DNA from: Candidatus Nanohalarchaeota archaeon
GTDB taxonomy: Archaea; EX4484-52; B79-G9
Reading direction: 5' to 3'
Length of the DNA stretch: 6,492 nucleotides
Assembly (NCBI GenBank): GCA_003660865.1
Contig: QMVA01000085.1
Span: 1 to 6,492, forward strand
Numbering within the stretch: position 1 is the first letter of the stretch; the number at the start of each line of letters is the position of its first letter. Below the pieces are notes generated by a model. The model was not told the DNA's origin. It saw only the letters and a program-made list of their open reading frames with translations, and searched no databases. This document shows positions 1 to 4,831 of this stretch, in pieces. The translations under genes and the position numbers were made by a program.

Positions 1-56
1 AAATGTAAATCTGCTCTTATATTTCATGTAAATTATATGAAAATGTTTACAAGATG

Positions 57-257
57 TCAAAAACAAGTTAAAATTAAATTGGTCGGATGTGTGCGTTTTG
101 AATTAGACCGGGAATTGCTGTAAGAATGTCTATGATGTTCACAAGGACCCGAAGAAAACTCTAGTTGGGATTGTTGTGTACAACCGCAAATAAAAGTAAC
201 CATTGAAATTACAATCAATCCAACTAAAATACAACTTTTTTTCATGGTCATAGTCAT
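57..257 (-). CDS. Small lipoprotein-like protein, probably truncated or frameshifted
   Basis: The 66-residue frame starts with a short Lys-rich N-terminus (MKKSC at residues 5-9), a hydrophobic segment (about residues 10-23) and a lipobox-like ICGC followed by TQQ, the usual form of an archaeal membrane lipoprotein signal. The product would be exported and lipid-anchored at the Cys of GCTQQ. ATG codons at 257, 251 and 245 are all possible starts. A TATA-like box centred near 282 favours a leaderless start at 257 or 251, and no Shine-Dalgarno is visible. After the lipobox the sequence turns into a His/Ser/Asn-rich tail that does not look like a folded domain. A neighbouring frame from about base 157 downward reads like normal protein (VLVNIIDILTAIPGL...) and ends at its own stop, so a frameshift is likely. 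No function can be assigned. The region is AT-rich compared with the rest of the window. Confidence 0.45.
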   Translation of the reverse strand: MTMTMKKSCILVGLIVISMVTFICGCTQQSQLEFSSGPCEHHRHSYSNSRSNSKRTHPTNLILTCF

Positions 258-276
258 ATTGAGTTAATAATCTATA

Positions 277-287
277 AATGGTTTTGT
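277..287. promoter_or_regulatory. TATA-like box between the lipoprotein and the intergenic region
   Basis: The plus strand reads ATCTATAAAT here and the minus strand ATTTATAGAT, so it could serve either direction. On the minus strand it lies about 25 bases upstream of the ATG at 257, the spacing expected for an archaeal leaderless transcript. On the plus strand it would place a start near 308, just before a GAGGGG at 317-322. Confidence 0.35.
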
Positions 288-394
288 AATATGAGAGTTC
301 ATGAATTGAATATAACGAGGGGTTTTATGTACAAAAGTATGTGGCGTTCTGTTATTTTGAGTGTTTTGCGCAGTCGCGCTTCTGTTTTAGGATA

Positions 395-480
395 TTACAT
401 TTGGTATTTTGTGCAGTCTATTTTGGTTTTGTCTGCGTTTAGTGTGTAGGGGTTGTGTGTTCGAATTCTTCCAAGTTGTC
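395..480 (-). pseudogene. Decayed remnant of the 3' end of the CoA-synthesis gene
   Basis: Bases 411-479 align with 1988-2060, the C-terminal coding end of the phosphopantetheine adenylyltransferase: by eye about 58 of 69 aligned bases are identical, with one 4-base deletion. Read on the minus strand it gives DNLEEFEH, then after the frameshift PYTLNADKTKIDCTKYQM and a TAA at 397-395. The intact gene has NNLKELEY and PYILGADKTKIDSTSLR at the matching places. The match starts right at the stop codon of the ATPase gene. It is clearly non-functional, since the catalytic core is absent and the frame is broken. Its position at the far end of the ATPase gene suggests it is the displaced original 3' end after an insertion, or the product of a partial duplication. 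Confidence 0.8.
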
Positions 481-1870
481 AGATCAATGCGAGCAGGAGG
501 TGCGCAGGTATAACCGAATACTTCTCGTCTGGCGCTAGTGTGTTTTTGCTCATGATGATGCCTTTCCTGAAGTGGTAGAGTGATGAGAGGTCATCTTTTG
601 TTATTTTGTTCTGGTATTTTACTTCTATTGCAAGGAGCGCGTCTTTTGTTTTTACTAGGATGTCTGTTTCTTTTTTGTTTTTCCAGTAAAATACGAAGTC
701 GTTGAATTTCCACTGCTCTGATGTGCACAAATCAGTGAAATGGCGCGCGAAATGGGTTACTGCTACAGATTCGATTAATGACGGTGTGATTTCTGCGTCT
801 TTGAAGTAGAATGTCCTATTGAATAAGTGGTATATGAATGGGTCAAAGAAGTATATTTTCTTGTTTTTGCTGTAATCAGGTACTTTTTTGTTCAGGTCAA
901 GATAGTACTGTATGTATAGCACATACATGTTTTCGAGGTCTTCAATGTATGTGCTGACTGTTTTGTGGCTCTTTATTTCTGCGTCTTTTGCGAATGAATC
1001 CCAGCTTAAGGTTGTGCCTTGTTTGTGCAGTGCGGTTCTTAATACCTGTTTTAATATCTTTTCCTGCTTGCCCCATTTTGTTATGTCGCCTGTTACCCAA
1101 CGGTTGTATATTTCATATATGTATTCGGGGATAGTATTTTTTGTGAAATACTCGTTTATCGGGAGCATGAATCCGCCTGTGGTCATGTATTGGTTGAATA
1201 GTACCTTTAGTTCTGTTTCGTGGGGTATCATGGAGTTTATGCTCATGTTGATTTCGTCAACTGAAAGCGTTTTTATGGGTTTTATTTTTTTGAATGTTTC
1301 TGGTTTTATTAGTTTTATGTATTCGCGAAATGTGAGGGGGAGCAGAAGATAGTTTTTGCCGTGTTTGCCGCATCTTCCGGGGAGCAGTTCGCTGCCGTAT
1401 TTTATATCTAGTGTGTGTGAGCCGGTCAGAAATAGGCATGTTTCACTTAATTCACCGGAATCGACGAGAAATTTGATGCTTTTCTGCCAGTCCTCTATAC
1501 CGGAGATTTCGTCGAGGAATATGTATGTTTTGTCTATGTTGTTTGTTTGTTTGAACTGAAGGTATGTTCTTATGAGTTTCAGGAGTTCATAGCGGTCTGT
1601 GAGTGCGTCGCATGTTGCGTAAAATATGGATTTTGGTTGGATGTTTTTGTCAAGAAGGGATTTTATTATTAATTTAACCAGTGTTGTTTTTCCGACTTGT
1701 CTTGGGCCTCTCAGGGTGTGTATGTTTCCCGGGATAAGTTCGATTTTGTCCAGTATGTCCGGATGCCATTGGTATTTCTTGTTTGAAAGTTCTTTTATGT
1801 GCTTGTCTTTGTTTATGTGTTCTTTTCCCATCCACCATGGGTTCTGGGCAGAGTAGTCTGTGAGTTCCAT
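479..1870 (-). CDS. AAA_14/DUF4143-type P-loop ATPase with PD-(D/E)xK-like C-terminus
   Basis: Counting from the ATG at 1870 the protein has 463 residues. It has a Walker A GPRQVGKTT (55-63), a Walker B TYIFLDEI (115-122), a sensor-like LFLTGSH (146-152) and LPGR (163-166), the pattern of the archaeal/bacterial ATPases annotated AAA_14 plus DUF4143. The C-terminal third holds a helical, winged-helix-like region and then ETD (401-403) with IEVKYQ (415-420), resembling a PD-(D/E)xK nuclease core. Family members are common, often laterally moved, and of unproven function. A TTG at 1915 would add 15 residues, but it lies upstream of the TATA box at 1892-1901. That box is about 26 bases from the ATG at 1870, so I prefer the leaderless ATG. 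The stop (TGA, 481-479) abuts a remnant of the neighbouring CoA gene, suggesting the gene arrived by insertion. No integrase or partner gene is present. Confidence 0.88.
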   Translation of the reverse strand: MELTDYSAQNPWWMGKEHINKDKHIKELSNKKYQWHPDILDKIELIPGNIHTLRGPRQVGKTTLVKLIIKSLLDKNIQPKSIFYATCDALTDRYELLKLIRTYLQFKQTNNIDKTYIFLDEISGIEDWQKSIKFLVDSGELSETCLFLTGSHTLDIKYGSELLPGRCGKHGKNYLLLPLTFREYIKLIKPETFKKIKPIKTLSVDEINMSINSMIPHETELKVLFNQYMTTGGFMLPINEYFTKNTIPEYIYEIYNRWVTGDITKWGKQEKILKQVLRTALHKQGTTLSWDSFAKDAEIKSHKTVSTYIEDLENMYVLYIQYYLDLNKKVPDYSKNKKIYFFDPFIYHLFNRTFYFKDAEITPSLIESVAVTHFARHFTDLCTSEQWKFNDFVFYWKNKKETDILVKTKDALLAIEVKYQNKITKDDLSSLYHFRKGIIMSKNTLAPDEKYSVIPAHLLLALI

Positions 1871-1887
1871 AGGTATTATGTGTTCTG

Positions 1888-1950
1888 TGTATTTATAAAT
1901 GTTTGGGTATTGCAATTCCTATGTGTTTATAAATGCTCTGGTATTCGGAT
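1888..1950 (-). promoter_or_regulatory. Tandem duplicated TATA promoter element (34-base period)
   Basis: TTTATAAATG occurs at 1892-1901 and again at 1926-1935, with GGTATT following at the same distance in both copies (1906-1911 and 1940-1945). Shifting by 34 bases matches most positions from 1888 to 1916. On the minus strand each unit reads AATACC, four bases, then CATTTATAAA, an upstream element plus box A. The proximal copy is correctly placed for a leaderless start at the ATG at 1870. The distal copy would start transcription near 1900-1905. Confidence 0.55.
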
Positions 1951-1965
1951 ACATGATTGTTGCGT

Positions 1966-2892
1966 TTACTGGGTTGTTCTTAGGCTGGTGCTGTCTATTT
2001 TGGTTTTGTCTGCGCCTAGTATGTATGGGTGGATTATGTATTCCAGTTCTTTCAGGTTGTTTTCTTTTCTTTTTTTGTTTATCAGTATGCCGTTTTTGAG
2101 TGTCTCTTCTGTCAGTATTATGGCGTCGATGTCTATGGTGTTGTCTGTTGTGGGACCGTAGATGTTGTTTATTTGTGTTATTTCGCAGTTCAGGTTGATT
2201 TTTTTTGCGTAGTCTTCTATGTTTTGTTTTCTTTTTTCGTAGGGCTGTATTTTTTCCGGGTGCGGCTTTTGTTTTGACATGGCTTCTGATGTGAGGCCTA
2301 TTAGTGTGGTTTTTGCGTAGTATTTTGACATTTTCAGGAGGTGTTTGTGGCCGTCGTGGAGGTGGTCGAAGGTGCCGCCGACAACTACTTTTTTGAATTT
2401 TTGGGTGCGCATCTGGTTTAGTATTGATTCTGCTTCTGTTTTTGTTTTTTTGTCCGGGATCAGGTAGGATATGCCTTCATGCGGGAGACCGTAGGCTATT
2501 ATTGTGTCGGGTTCTGAGAGAAGGATGAGGGGGAGGACGAGGAGGTCTTCTTCGCCGTCTATCAGGATTTTTTCTTTTTTTGGACTGGTAAGTGCTTGTT
2601 TTAGGGTGTTCCAGATGTCTTTGTCTATGGCAGCTTGCGGGTTTTTTGCGGTCAGTGTCGGGGTCGGGGTTGGTACGGGTGTGTTTCTCAGTATTCTTCC
2701 GTCGAATATTTTTATGTCTGCGTCGAAGAGTTTTGAGGTGATGTCGCCGACTGTTATTAGTTTTTTGTGGGGTGTTGTTTTTAGGATTGCCTGGAATTGT
2801 TGTTTTACTGCGTGTTCTTTGCCTGTGACGGATGTTCCTATTGGAATTTTCAGGTGGCTGCGCAGTTTGTTTGTTAGGTAAAGTGTTTGCAT
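1966..2892 (-). CDS. Fused dephospho-CoA kinase (DUF359) / phosphopantetheine adenylyltransferase
   Basis: One 308-residue protein carries two enzymes of CoA synthesis. Residues 1 to about 155 match the archaeal GTP-dependent dephospho-CoA kinase family (DUF359): LITVGDITSKLF (45-56), DGRILR (64-69), NPQAAI (84-89), DGEEDLLVLP (112-121) and IAYGLPHEGI (132-141). Residues 168-308 are a nucleotidyltransferase of the archaeal/eukaryal phosphopantetheine adenylyltransferase type: VVVGGTFDHLHDGH (169-182) with the HxGH-type motif HDGH, a TEETLKNG stretch near 261, and DSTSLR (300-305) in place of the usual SSTxIR. The predicted reactions are 4'-phosphopantetheine to dephospho-CoA (C-terminal domain) and dephospho-CoA to CoA with GTP (N-terminal domain), in the cytoplasm. 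The ATG at 2892 follows a TATA-like box centred near 2921, giving an almost leaderless transcript. A short Thr-Pro run (TPVPTPTPT, 71-79) lies inside the kinase domain. A broken copy of the 3' end lies at 395-480. Confidence 0.9.
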   Translation of the reverse strand: MQTLYLTNKLRSHLKIPIGTSVTGKEHAVKQQFQAILKTTPHKKLITVGDITSKLFDADIKIFDGRILRNTPVPTPTPTLTAKNPQAAIDKDIWNTLKQALTSPKKEKILIDGEEDLLVLPLILLSEPDTIIAYGLPHEGISYLIPDKKTKTEAESILNQMRTQKFKKVVVGGTFDHLHDGHKHLLKMSKYYAKTTLIGLTSEAMSKQKPHPEKIQPYEKRKQNIEDYAKKINLNCEITQINNIYGPTTDNTIDIDAIILTEETLKNGILINKKRKENNLKELEYIIHPYILGADKTKIDSTSLRTTQ

Positions 2893-2916
2893 AAGTGTTA
2901 TTTTTGTGCCTGAAGG

Positions 2917-2925
2917 TTATATTTG
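2917..2925 (-). promoter_or_regulatory. TATA-like box for the CoA gene
   Basis: The minus strand reads CAAATATAA, centred about 29 bases upstream of the ATG at 2892. A second, stronger TATA (TTTATATAAA, 3002-3011 region) sits in the loop of the inverted repeat and could drive a transcript with a leader of about 90 bases. Which one is used cannot be told from sequence. Confidence 0.4.
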
Positions 2926-2980
2926 TGTGGTTGCAGATATTAAAAGTCATGGACTGTTGGTGTAAATTGGAGAATCCCAA

Positions 2981-3021
2981 GCTTTTTAATTAGATGTATA
3001 CTTTATATAAAATTAAAAAGC
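2981..3021. terminator. Perfect 11-bp inverted repeat at the tRNA 3' end, putative terminator
   Basis: GCTTTTTAATT (2981-2991) and AATTAAAAAGC (3011-3021) are exact reverse complements separated by 19 bases. On the tRNA strand the transcript meets CTTTTTAATTTT straight after the discriminator base, a typical archaeal oligo-T stop. The outermost G of the stem is the predicted discriminator G73. Because the repeat is symmetric, it presents a T-run in both directions. Confidence 0.5.
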
Positions 3022-3123
3022 GCCCCGGGCAGGATTTTCTAATCGATGAAAGTATTCACGATTTCTCGAACCTGCGACGACATGGTTAACAGCCATGCGC
3101 TCTACCTGCTGAGCTACCGGGGC
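3021..3123 (-). tRNA. tRNA-Asn(GUU) interrupted by a 30-nt intron in the T loop
   Basis: On the minus strand the gene folds as a full cloverleaf. The acceptor is GCCCCGG (3123-3117) with CCGGGGC (3028-3022), the D stem GCTC/GAGC, the anticodon stem CATGG/CCATG with loop CTGTTAA (anticodon GTT at 3090-3088), and the T stem GCAGG (3075-3071) with CCTGC (3033-3029). Position 73 is G, as expected for Asn, and CCA is not encoded. The T loop is 37 bases instead of 7. Removing 30 bases restores a normal loop, TTCGAGT with the preferred splice sites, and leaves a 73-nt tRNA body. All stems pair perfectly, which argues for a functional spliced tRNA, not a pseudogene. It decodes AAC/AAU codons. A TATA-like box at 3153-3163 and an oligo-T run after the 3' end fit a single-gene transcript. 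Confidence 0.93.
3035..3064 (-). other. Predicted tRNA intron at position 59/60 (bulge-helix-bulge)
   Basis: The precursor folds into the archaeal splicing motif. The T stem GCAGG/CCUGC is the exon helix, AAU (3036-3034) the 3' bulge, UUCG/AGAA a central four-step helix whose last step is G·A, AGA (3066-3064) the 5' bulge, and AAUCG/CGAUU (3063-3059 with 3045-3041) the intron helix, capped by UGAA/UUCA around UACU. Cutting between the second and third base of each three-base bulge, as splicing endonucleases do, removes 3064-3035 and leaves loop UUCGAGU, placing the intron at 59/60. Cuts shifted by one or two bases would also give a seven-base loop (UUCGAAU), so the exact boundary is an inference. 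Confidence 0.78.
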
Positions 3124-3152
3124 TAAAGAATATCTTATTATGTAGTCTATAA

Positions 3153-3163
3153 CTTTAAAAAAG
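3153..3163 (-). promoter_or_regulatory. TATA-like box for tRNA-Asn
   Basis: The minus strand reads CTTTTTTAAAG, centred about 35 bases from the tRNA 5' end. That would start transcription roughly 9-10 bases before G1, a normal archaeal tRNA arrangement with a short 5' leader for RNase P to remove. Confidence 0.45.
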
Positions 3164-3203
3164 TAGGGTATTGATAGGTAGCCTTTGGGTGTTATTATAA
3201 AGG

Positions 3204-3211
3204 TATATAAG
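3204..3211 (+). promoter_or_regulatory. TATA box for the histone-fold-like gene
   Basis: TATATAAG is centred about 26 bases before the ATG at 3233, so the transcript is predicted to begin at or next to the start codon. There is no Shine-Dalgarno between box and start, supporting leaderless translation. Confidence 0.55.
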
Positions 3212-3232
3212 TTTATGTGACTATGTATAACT

Positions 3233-3691
3233 ATGGTTATGGCGAAAAAAGAAAAGCTTGAGAAGTTTCCTTACCCTACTGCGAGGATTACGAGGCAGTT
3301 GAGGAGAGTGATTAAGGATAAGATGATATCTTCCAAGGTGAAGATGGCTACTAACCAGTTTCTCGGGGATTTGACGGATATGGTTGCAGCGGATATGGAT
3401 GCTATGTCTGATAAGACTGTCCGTATGGATGCTTTTGTGAATGCATCGAGGTCTTATACTTATGCTGACCGGCTTGAGGAAGAGGAGAGAGATGTTGTTG
3501 AGCAACTAGAGAATATCCGTATCAGAATGGATAAGTTGATAAGAGGTTTTAGGGGTACGTTTGATATTGTTGATGAGGATGATTTTAAGGTAGGGCATGA
3601 TGAGTTGCATGATTTCGGGACAGAGGATATGGAAAGTGCAGAGAAGTCGAAGACTATTGCTGAGATGAGTATTGAGGAAATGGATCTTTAA
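3233..3691 (+). CDS. Putative histone-fold DNA-binding protein with coiled coil and acidic tail
   Basis: This is a 152-residue protein and the only plus-strand gene. Residues 12-74 resemble a histone fold: a short helix after FPYPTARI (12-19), a loop KDKMIS (28-33), a long middle helix (about 34-58), a loop with DKTVRMDAF (60-68) that resembles the RKT-type loop of archaeal histones, and a last helix ending near 75. Residues 76-105 are charged and heptad-like, probably a coiled coil. The last 42 residues contain 16 Asp/Glu. A DNA-binding or chromatin role is an inference from the fold, and classical archaeal histones are about 65-70 residues without such a tail. The ATG at 3233 is chosen because of the TATA at 3204-3211; an ATG at 3239 is also possible. 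The gene is convergent with the FKBP gene, 6 bases away. Codon use is G/A/T-rich and C-poor, with 12 Met. Confidence 0.8.
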   Translation: MVMAKKEKLEKFPYPTARITRQLRRVIKDKMISSKVKMATNQFLGDLTDMVAADMDAMSDKTVRMDAFVNASRSYTYADRLEEEERDVVEQLENIRIRMDKLIRGFRGTFDIVDEDDFKVGHDELHDFGTEDMESAEKSKTIAEMSIEEMDL

Positions 3692-3697
3692 GGCTCT

Positions 3698-4771
3698 TTA
3701 ATTTGTTTTGTTTTTTGTTTTTTGTAGAAGTTCTATGTCGAATATTATTGTTTTTCCTGCGAGCGGATGGTTGGCGTCAAGGGTTATGTGTGTTGAGTTG
3801 AGTTTTGTTACTTTTGCAGGGAGGTTGTCAAGGAAGTAGATGTCTCCTATTTTTGGGTTTATGGTTAGTGTGAATAAGTCTTTTGATGTTGTGATTGTTG
3901 CGTTTCCGAGTTTTGTGTGGACTGTTGTGCCGTCTTTGGGGTTTTGGCGAAATATTGCTTCGTTTTCTTTGATTTCGATTGCGGTTGAGTTCCACAATTG
4001 TATGTCCGGGAGGATGTATGTGTCTCCTTTTTTGATTTGGGCTTTTATTGTTATGTTGTCTGGTTTGATGTCTGTTATTGTATAGTCCCAAGGGGCTGCA
4101 AATGTGGATACTGTGTCGCCGAGTATTGCTGCTCTTTTTTGGAATATTTCCTGGAATTCTTTGCTTGTCAGGCTTTCTGTTGTTATTACTGTGATGTTTC
4201 TTTGCTTGTGCTGGATCCTTTCTGCGATTCCTACAAGTTCCGGTTTGTGTTCGCCGTAGGCTTCTTTTGGAGTTAGTGTGATTGTTTTGTTGCTGCCAGT
4301 TTTCATGCCTATGAGTGCGTTTTCAAGGCCTTTTGGGACATGACCTTTACCGACTGTGAATATCAGGGGGGGATATTTGTCTTTTGTTATGTTTGCTTCT
4401 TTTGCCAAGCTTTCGTAGTTTGTGTCTATGATTGTGCCGTCTGTTAGTTTTTGTGTGAATTTTATGTAAACGGTGTCGCCTCTTTGTACTGTGTGCGGGT
4501 CGGTTGTGGTTGGTGTGTCTGTGGCAGGAACATTTGGGTACATGTATAGTGCAATTGTTGCTATTATGATTGTTATGATTATTAGTTTTGGGCTGAGTTT
4601 TATTTTGTTTATATTTTCTGCTTGTTTTTCTGGTGCTTTTTTTACTGGAGGATGCTCTTTTTTTTTGGTTGCTTTTTTTGTTGTGGTGTCTGGTCTTTTT
4701 TCTTTTGTGTTTTGTGGTTTCTGTTTTTTGGTCTTTTTCGCCGCTGTTTTTGAGTTTGTTCTTTTTTTCAT
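3698..4771 (-). CDS. Membrane-anchored SlyD-like FKBP-type peptidyl-prolyl isomerase
   Basis: The 357-residue protein has three parts. Residues 1-60 are a Lys/Thr/Pro-rich tail, probably cytoplasmic. Residues 62-79 are a single hydrophobic membrane segment. From about 97 an FKBP domain follows: GDTVYIKFTQKLTDGTIID (98-116), FTVGKGHVPKGLENALIGMK (138-157) and TPKEAYGEHKPELV (167-180), completed near the end by LDANHPLAGKTIIFDIEL (331-348), the SlyD-family signature. It should catalyse Xaa-Pro isomerisation and act as a chaperone on the outer face. Eight N-x-S/T sequons (N127, 161, 192, 239, 261, 290, 325, 354) all lie after the membrane segment and none before, which agrees with an extracytoplasmic, possibly glycosylated domain. 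The insert between the two FKBP halves is about 150 residues, much longer than the roughly 50-60 of bacterial SlyD, and appears repetitive. The ATG at 4771 follows GGTG (4780-4777). The stop is 6 bases from the convergent gene. Confidence 0.9.
   Translation of the reverse strand: MKKRTNSKTAAKKTKKQKPQNTKEKRPDTTTKKATKKKEHPPVKKAPEKQAENINKIKLSPKLIIITIIIATIALYMYPNVPATDTPTTTDPHTVQRGDTVYIKFTQKLTDGTIIDTNYESLAKEANITKDKYPPLIFTVGKGHVPKGLENALIGMKTGSNKTITLTPKEAYGEHKPELVGIAERIQHKQRNITVITTESLTSKEFQEIFQKRAAILGDTVSTFAAPWDYTITDIKPDNITIKAQIKKGDTYILPDIQLWNSTAIEIKENEAIFRQNPKDGTTVHTKLGNATITTSKDLFTLTINPKIGDIYFLDNLPAKVTKLNSTHITLDANHPLAGKTIIFDIELLQKTKNKTN
3702..3725 (+). terminator. T-rich run, putative stop for the histone-fold-like gene
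   Basis: Repeated T4-T6 runs broken by single G bases begin about 10 bases after the TAA at 3689-3691. Archaeal RNA polymerase terminates at such oligo-T tracts. The same bases, read on the other strand, encode the Lys/Asn/Thr-rich C-terminus of the FKBP. Confidence 0.45.
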
Positions 4772-4821
4772 TTTAGCACCATCTGTATATTGTATAGGTA
4801 GTGTATTATGGTTTTTGGGGT

Positions 4822-4831
4822 TTTTATATTT
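4822..4831 (-). promoter_or_regulatory. TATA-like box for the FKBP gene
   Basis: The minus strand reads AAATATAAAA, overlapping the serA stop codon (TAA, 4826-4824). Transcription would start near 4800, giving a leader of about 28 bases with a GGTG that may act as a weak ribosome binding site. This suggests the FKBP gene has its own promoter and is not only read through from serA. Confidence 0.35.

Noticed and set aside
479..1870. Full defence or toxin-antitoxin system around the ATPase
   Set aside because: The nuclease-like tail and insertion footprint are suggestive, but no partner gene, CRISPR array, integrase or transposase is visible in the window.
1871..1915. TTG start at 1915 for the ATPase
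   Set aside because: It would lie upstream of the TATA box at 1892-1901. The ATG at 1870 is about 26 bases from that box, and the family's conserved sequence starts after it.
2477..2980. Minus-strand 167-codon frame overlapping the CoA gene
   Set aside because: The translation is a low-complexity Arg/Pro/Thr/Asn-rich shadow of the DUF359 domain frame and starts with TTG.
2981..3021. Replication origin element
   Set aside because: Only one AT-rich inverted repeat is present, with no repeated origin-recognition boxes and no orc1/cdc6 gene nearby; a terminator or tRNA-end element explains it more simply.
3021..3123. Reading the tRNA-Asn as a pseudogene disrupted in the T arm
   Set aside because: All stems including both T-stem halves pair perfectly, G73 is kept, and the extra bases fold as a splicing motif that restores a seven-base loop.
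3698..4771. Lys-rich N-terminal tail of the FKBP as a separate DNA-binding domain
   Set aside because: It is low-complexity Lys/Thr/Pro sequence just before a membrane segment; A-rich codon use and the positive-inside rule explain it without a specific domain.
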